DNA of 64,000 bases from positions 1,516,001 through 1,580,000 of the forward strand of contig JACJYL010000002.1 of the NCBI GenBank assembly GCA_020636105.1. The letters run 5' to 3'. Below the pieces are notes generated by a model. It worked only from the letters and a program-made list of their open reading frames with translations. It made no database searches and was not told where the DNA came from. Made by a program: the position numbers and the translations under genes. This DNA is from Lewinellaceae bacterium (lineage in GTDB: Bacteria; Bacteroidota; Bacteroidia; Chitinophagales; Saprospiraceae). Below are positions 61,443 to 64,000 of the stretch, one piece after another; the stretch's first letter is position 1; every line of letters begins with the position of its first letter.

Positions 61443-63995
61443 ATGCGTCTGATCGTTACATTGATCTTCCTGACATTTTCGTCTGTTTCGGCTTTTTGCC
61501 AAACCCAGATCTCCGGCATCATCAACCAATATGCAGCTGTCACGGCTTATGATGCATGCAACAATGAATTTTCACTCAGCTCCACTTCCGGGTTTACACC
61601 AGGAATGAAGGTCATCATCATCCAGATGCAGGGGGCCCAAATCAATACTTCAAACGATGCTACTTTCGGCAACATTACCTCCATCGGACAAGCCGGGAAA
61701 TACGAAACGGCTGAAATCCTGACGGTTTCCCCGGGAGGCATTGTGCTAAAACATTTTCCGGTAAACACTTATGATTTTAACGGAAAGGTTCAGGTGGTTT
61801 CCTTGCCGGAATATGATGCTGCTCATGTAAACGGCACGTTAACCTGTGCTTCCTGGAATGGCCTGACCGGGGGCGTACTCGCTTTGAAGGTTTCCGGCCA
61901 ATTAATCACTGATGCCAATATCGATGTCAGCGGGAAGGGGTTTCGTGGCGGCATTTCTGATGTTGCCGGCACAAACAACTGCTCCTTTATTACCAATGCC
62001 AATGATTATTCCTATGAACAAAGTAATTGGCGTGGCGCTCCTAAAGGAGAAGGCATCGCTTTGATCAGTGCCAACCATGAAAACGGCCGTGGCGCCCAGG
62101 CCAATGGCGGTGGCGGCGGCAACGACCATAACTCCGGTGGCGGTGGCGGGAGTAATCTCACCGCAGGAGGCCAGGGAGGCGAGAACAACGAACCTTCCAC
62201 TTTCGGCTGTGACGGTGCTTTTCCCGGACGTGGCGGCAAGGCCATACCTACTGCTTCTGACCGCATTTATATGGGCGGCGGCGGCGGCGCGGGTCATGAA
62301 AACAACGGCGTTGGCACGAATGGGGGAAATGGCGGCGGTATTGTTTTTATCATCGCCGATGAATTCATGGGAAGCGAATACACCATCAAAGCGAATGGAA
62401 ACCATGCCGCAACAGCTGCCGGAGACGGAGCCGGCGGTGGCGGCGGTGGCGGAACCATCATTTTTAACGTACTCTCTGCCAGCGGTTACCACTTCGAAGC
62501 GACGGGCGGCAATGGCGGTGATGCCAACAATGGCAATGCAGATCGCTGCCTTGGACCCGGAGGCGGAGGAAGCGGAGGGCGTATTATGGCTTCTTCTGTC
62601 ATCACGGTTCCTCCTACGGGCATTAGTGGCGGAGTAGCCGGCACTAGCCTCAATTCAACGGCCTGCAGCAACAGCAATAATGGCGCCACCAGCGGCACAA
62701 CGGGCATTATTGAAACGCTCGACAACCTGGTTTCCGGCAATGAGCCCTTTGCACCGACAGCCATCATCGACCAACCCGAAGTGATCTTTGCCTGCGCAGG
62801 AGAAAATCTTTTAATTGCGGTAGACGCGGAAGGTGTTTCCTTGACCTACCAATGGCAGCTGGATGACGGCAACGGTTTTGAAAACGTACCAAATAATGCT
62901 CCTTTTTCCGGAGCCAATACCGCTTCATTGCAAGTCAATACAATCGATGCAAGTTTCAATAATTACCAATTCAGGCTGATCGTTTCCAGCGAATGTTTCG
63001 ACGATGTGGTCTCCTCCCCTATTCCTGTAGTCGTTGCCCCGCTTCCTGAGGCTCAATTTACTTTTATGGCCGAAGATCTGACGGTAAATTTTGAGAATCT
63101 TTCGACTAATGCCGATACTTTTTCCTGGAATTTCGGCGACAGCCAGCAGTCGGCCGAAAACGATCCGGAACATACTTTCCCGGGATATGGCACTTACGTC
63201 GTAATGTTGACCGCTTCCAACGATTGTGGCCAGGATATTTTTATGATGGAAATATCGTTATTGGTTCCAATCGTGGCGGGTTTCAATTATAGCGATGCCG
63301 GCGGTTGCGCCCCCTTTGAAGTGCAGTTTACCAATGCCACTACAGGCACCTATGACCAACTGGAATGGAATTTCCCCGGTGGAACGCCTGTTTCGTCGAA
63401 TGACGAAAACCCGGTGGTGATATATGCCACTCCCGGAATTTATGATGTTTCCCTGACGGCCACCGGATCCGCAGGAGAAAATGTTTTCACCTCTGAAAAC
63501 CTGGTGGAAATTCTTCCACCGCCGACCCCTGCCTTTACCTGGGAGATGCTGGATGATTTGACGGTCAGTTTTACCAACAATTCCCAGAATGCATTGAATT
63601 ACAACTGGGTCTTTGGGGACGGCAGTACCAGTACAGCCACCGATCCCATCCATGAATACACAGCTCCCGGAGACTATGAGGTGACCCTAAATGCCCAGAA
63701 TAATTACTGTGGCGTGTCGCTCAGCCAGGGAATTTTGCTGGTAACAGGCATAGAAACTCCGGAATTACACCCTCTCAATCTATTCCCGAACCCAGTGGAG
63801 CATTACCTGAACCTGGAATGGGAATTTACCCAAAAAATAAAGGTTCAAATAACCACTATTCAAGGCAAAGTCATTTATAAAGATGATGATTTACATAATA
63901 ACAGCATTGATGTTTCCCGTTTAGCTTCCGGGTTGTATTTTTTTAAATTCGAACACGAAGGCGGATCAGGGCAAATAAAATTTAATAAGCTTTAA
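61443..63995 (+). CDS. Secreted glycine-rich PKD-domain protein with T9SS sorting domain
   Basis: 850 residues from ATG 61443 (MRLIVTLIFLTFSSVSAFCQ), which gives a normal signal peptide; the nine upstream codons overlap a promoter element. After a strand-rich N-terminal region (about 20-210), residues about 215-385 are strongly Gly/Asn-rich (GGGGGNDHNSGGGGGS, MGGGGGAGHENNG), perhaps a flexible or calcium-binding surface. An Ig-like module (about 440-530, TYQWQLDDGNGFENVP) is followed by three PKD-type domains at about 535-605, 612-690 and 694-765 (WNFGDSQQS, WNFPGGTPV, WVFGDGST). The end is a T9SS type A domain (about 770-850: NLFPNPVEHYLNLEW, LASGLYFFKF). Complete: stop at 63993-63995. Probably surface-attached; adhesion inferred. 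Confidence 0.93.
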   Translation: MRLIVTLIFLTFSSVSAFCQTQISGIINQYAAVTAYDACNNEFSLSSTSGFTPGMKVIIIQMQGAQINTSNDATFGNITSIGQAGKYETAEILTVSPGGIVLKHFPVNTYDFNGKVQVVSLPEYDAAHVNGTLTCASWNGLTGGVLALKVSGQLITDANIDVSGKGFRGGISDVAGTNNCSFITNANDYSYEQSNWRGAPKGEGIALISANHENGRGAQANGGGGGNDHNSGGGGGSNLTAGGQGGENNEPSTFGCDGAFPGRGGKAIPTASDRIYMGGGGGAGHENNGVGTNGGNGGGIVFIIADEFMGSEYTIKANGNHAATAAGDGAGGGGGGGTIIFNVLSASGYHFEATGGNGGDANNGNADRCLGPGGGGSGGRIMASSVITVPPTGISGGVAGTSLNSTACSNSNNGATSGTTGIIETLDNLVSGNEPFAPTAIIDQPEVIFACAGENLLIAVDAEGVSLTYQWQLDDGNGFENVPNNAPFSGANTASLQVNTIDASFNNYQFRLIVSSECFDDVVSSPIPVVVAPLPEAQFTFMAEDLTVNFENLSTNADTFSWNFGDSQQSAENDPEHTFPGYGTYVVMLTASNDCGQDIFMMEISLLVPIVAGFNYSDAGGCAPFEVQFTNATTGTYDQLEWNFPGGTPVSSNDENPVVIYATPGIYDVSLTATGSAGENVFTSENLVEILPPPTPAFTWEMLDDLTVSFTNNSQNALNYNWVFGDGSTSTATDPIHEYTAPGDYEVTLNAQNNYCGVSLSQGILLVTGIETPELHPLNLFPNPVEHYLNLEWEFTQKIKVQITTIQGKVIYKDDDLHNNSIDVSRLASGLYFFKFEHEGGSGQIKFNKL

Positions 63996-64000
63996 ACGCA

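Noticed and set aside
1..64000. Prophage, integrative element, tRNA or rRNA genes
   Set aside because: No integrase, transposase, capsid or portal-like protein, and no cloverleaf or rRNA sequence was recognised.

Overview
The window looks like a chromosomal segment of a member of the Bacteroidota, most likely the Saprospiria (Saprospiraceae-like). This is inferred from gene content. It has very large secreted proteins built from SdrD_B-like, GEVED, HYR, PKD and RCC1 modules, and C-terminal type IX secretion (T9SS) sorting domains. It also has a FecR/DUF4974 plus STN pair, DUF4920, DUF2807 and LytTR proteins. Several genes follow TTTG-N(18-20)-TAnnTTTG promoter elements typical of the phylum, and Shine-Dalgarno sites are not obvious. 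No rRNA, tRNA, CRISPR array, prophage or intact insertion sequence was seen.

Layout. 1-13.9 kb: one reverse-strand giant gene (at least 4,629 codons) that runs off the left edge and contains a six-unit 375-bp repeat and a dockerin-like end. 14.3-14.8 kb: a small orphan gene. 15.6-19.5 kb: a reverse-strand three-gene unit with a copper-amine-oxidase-like lipoprotein, a membrane-anchored beta-propeller and a diheme peroxidase/MauG-family protein. 20.4-21.9 kb: a helical-repeat protein. 22.4-27.6 kb: FecR anti-sigma-like protein, STN/solenoid protein, small beta-barrel, DUF2807 protein and an M90 peptidase. 27.7-28.9 kb: HD hydrolase and DUF4920 lipoprotein. 29.4-38.2 kb: a secreted MORN-caspase fusion, a HEAT-like protein, an M14 carboxypeptidase, a lipoprotein, an aldehyde dehydrogenase that fits the kynurenine pathway, and a LytTR regulator.

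38.4-48.0 kb: two adjacent paralogous T9SS cargo genes. The first carries a cohesin-like domain and a seven-blade RCC1 propeller inserted inside a HYR domain. 48.1-52.5 kb: small PH/GRAM-like protein, fluoride channel CrcB, a WecA/MraY-family glycosyl-phosphate transferase, an M3 oligopeptidase and an ECF sigma factor. 52.8-53.8 kb: an AT-rich HTH/PIN toxin-antitoxin pair. 53.9-56.9 kb: uvrA and a coupled 74-aa gene. 56.9-58.1 kb: a gene-free block of nested palindromic and direct repeats. 58.1-61.2 kb: a tryptophan/kynurenine operon (TDO, 3-HAO, KMO). 61.4-64.0 kb: a glycine-rich PKD/T9SS cargo protein.

Genes that work together: the kynurenine operon with the aldehyde dehydrogenase 22 kb away supports oxidation of tryptophan through 3-hydroxyanthranilate. 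The cohesin- and dockerin-bearing giants could bind each other on the cell surface. The amine-oxidase-like / propeller / MauG-like trio is the most unusual candidate system: its amine oxidase homologue keeps the positions of the cofactor tyrosine and catalytic aspartate but appears to have lost the copper histidines. Family assignments are from motifs read by eye; no searches were run.
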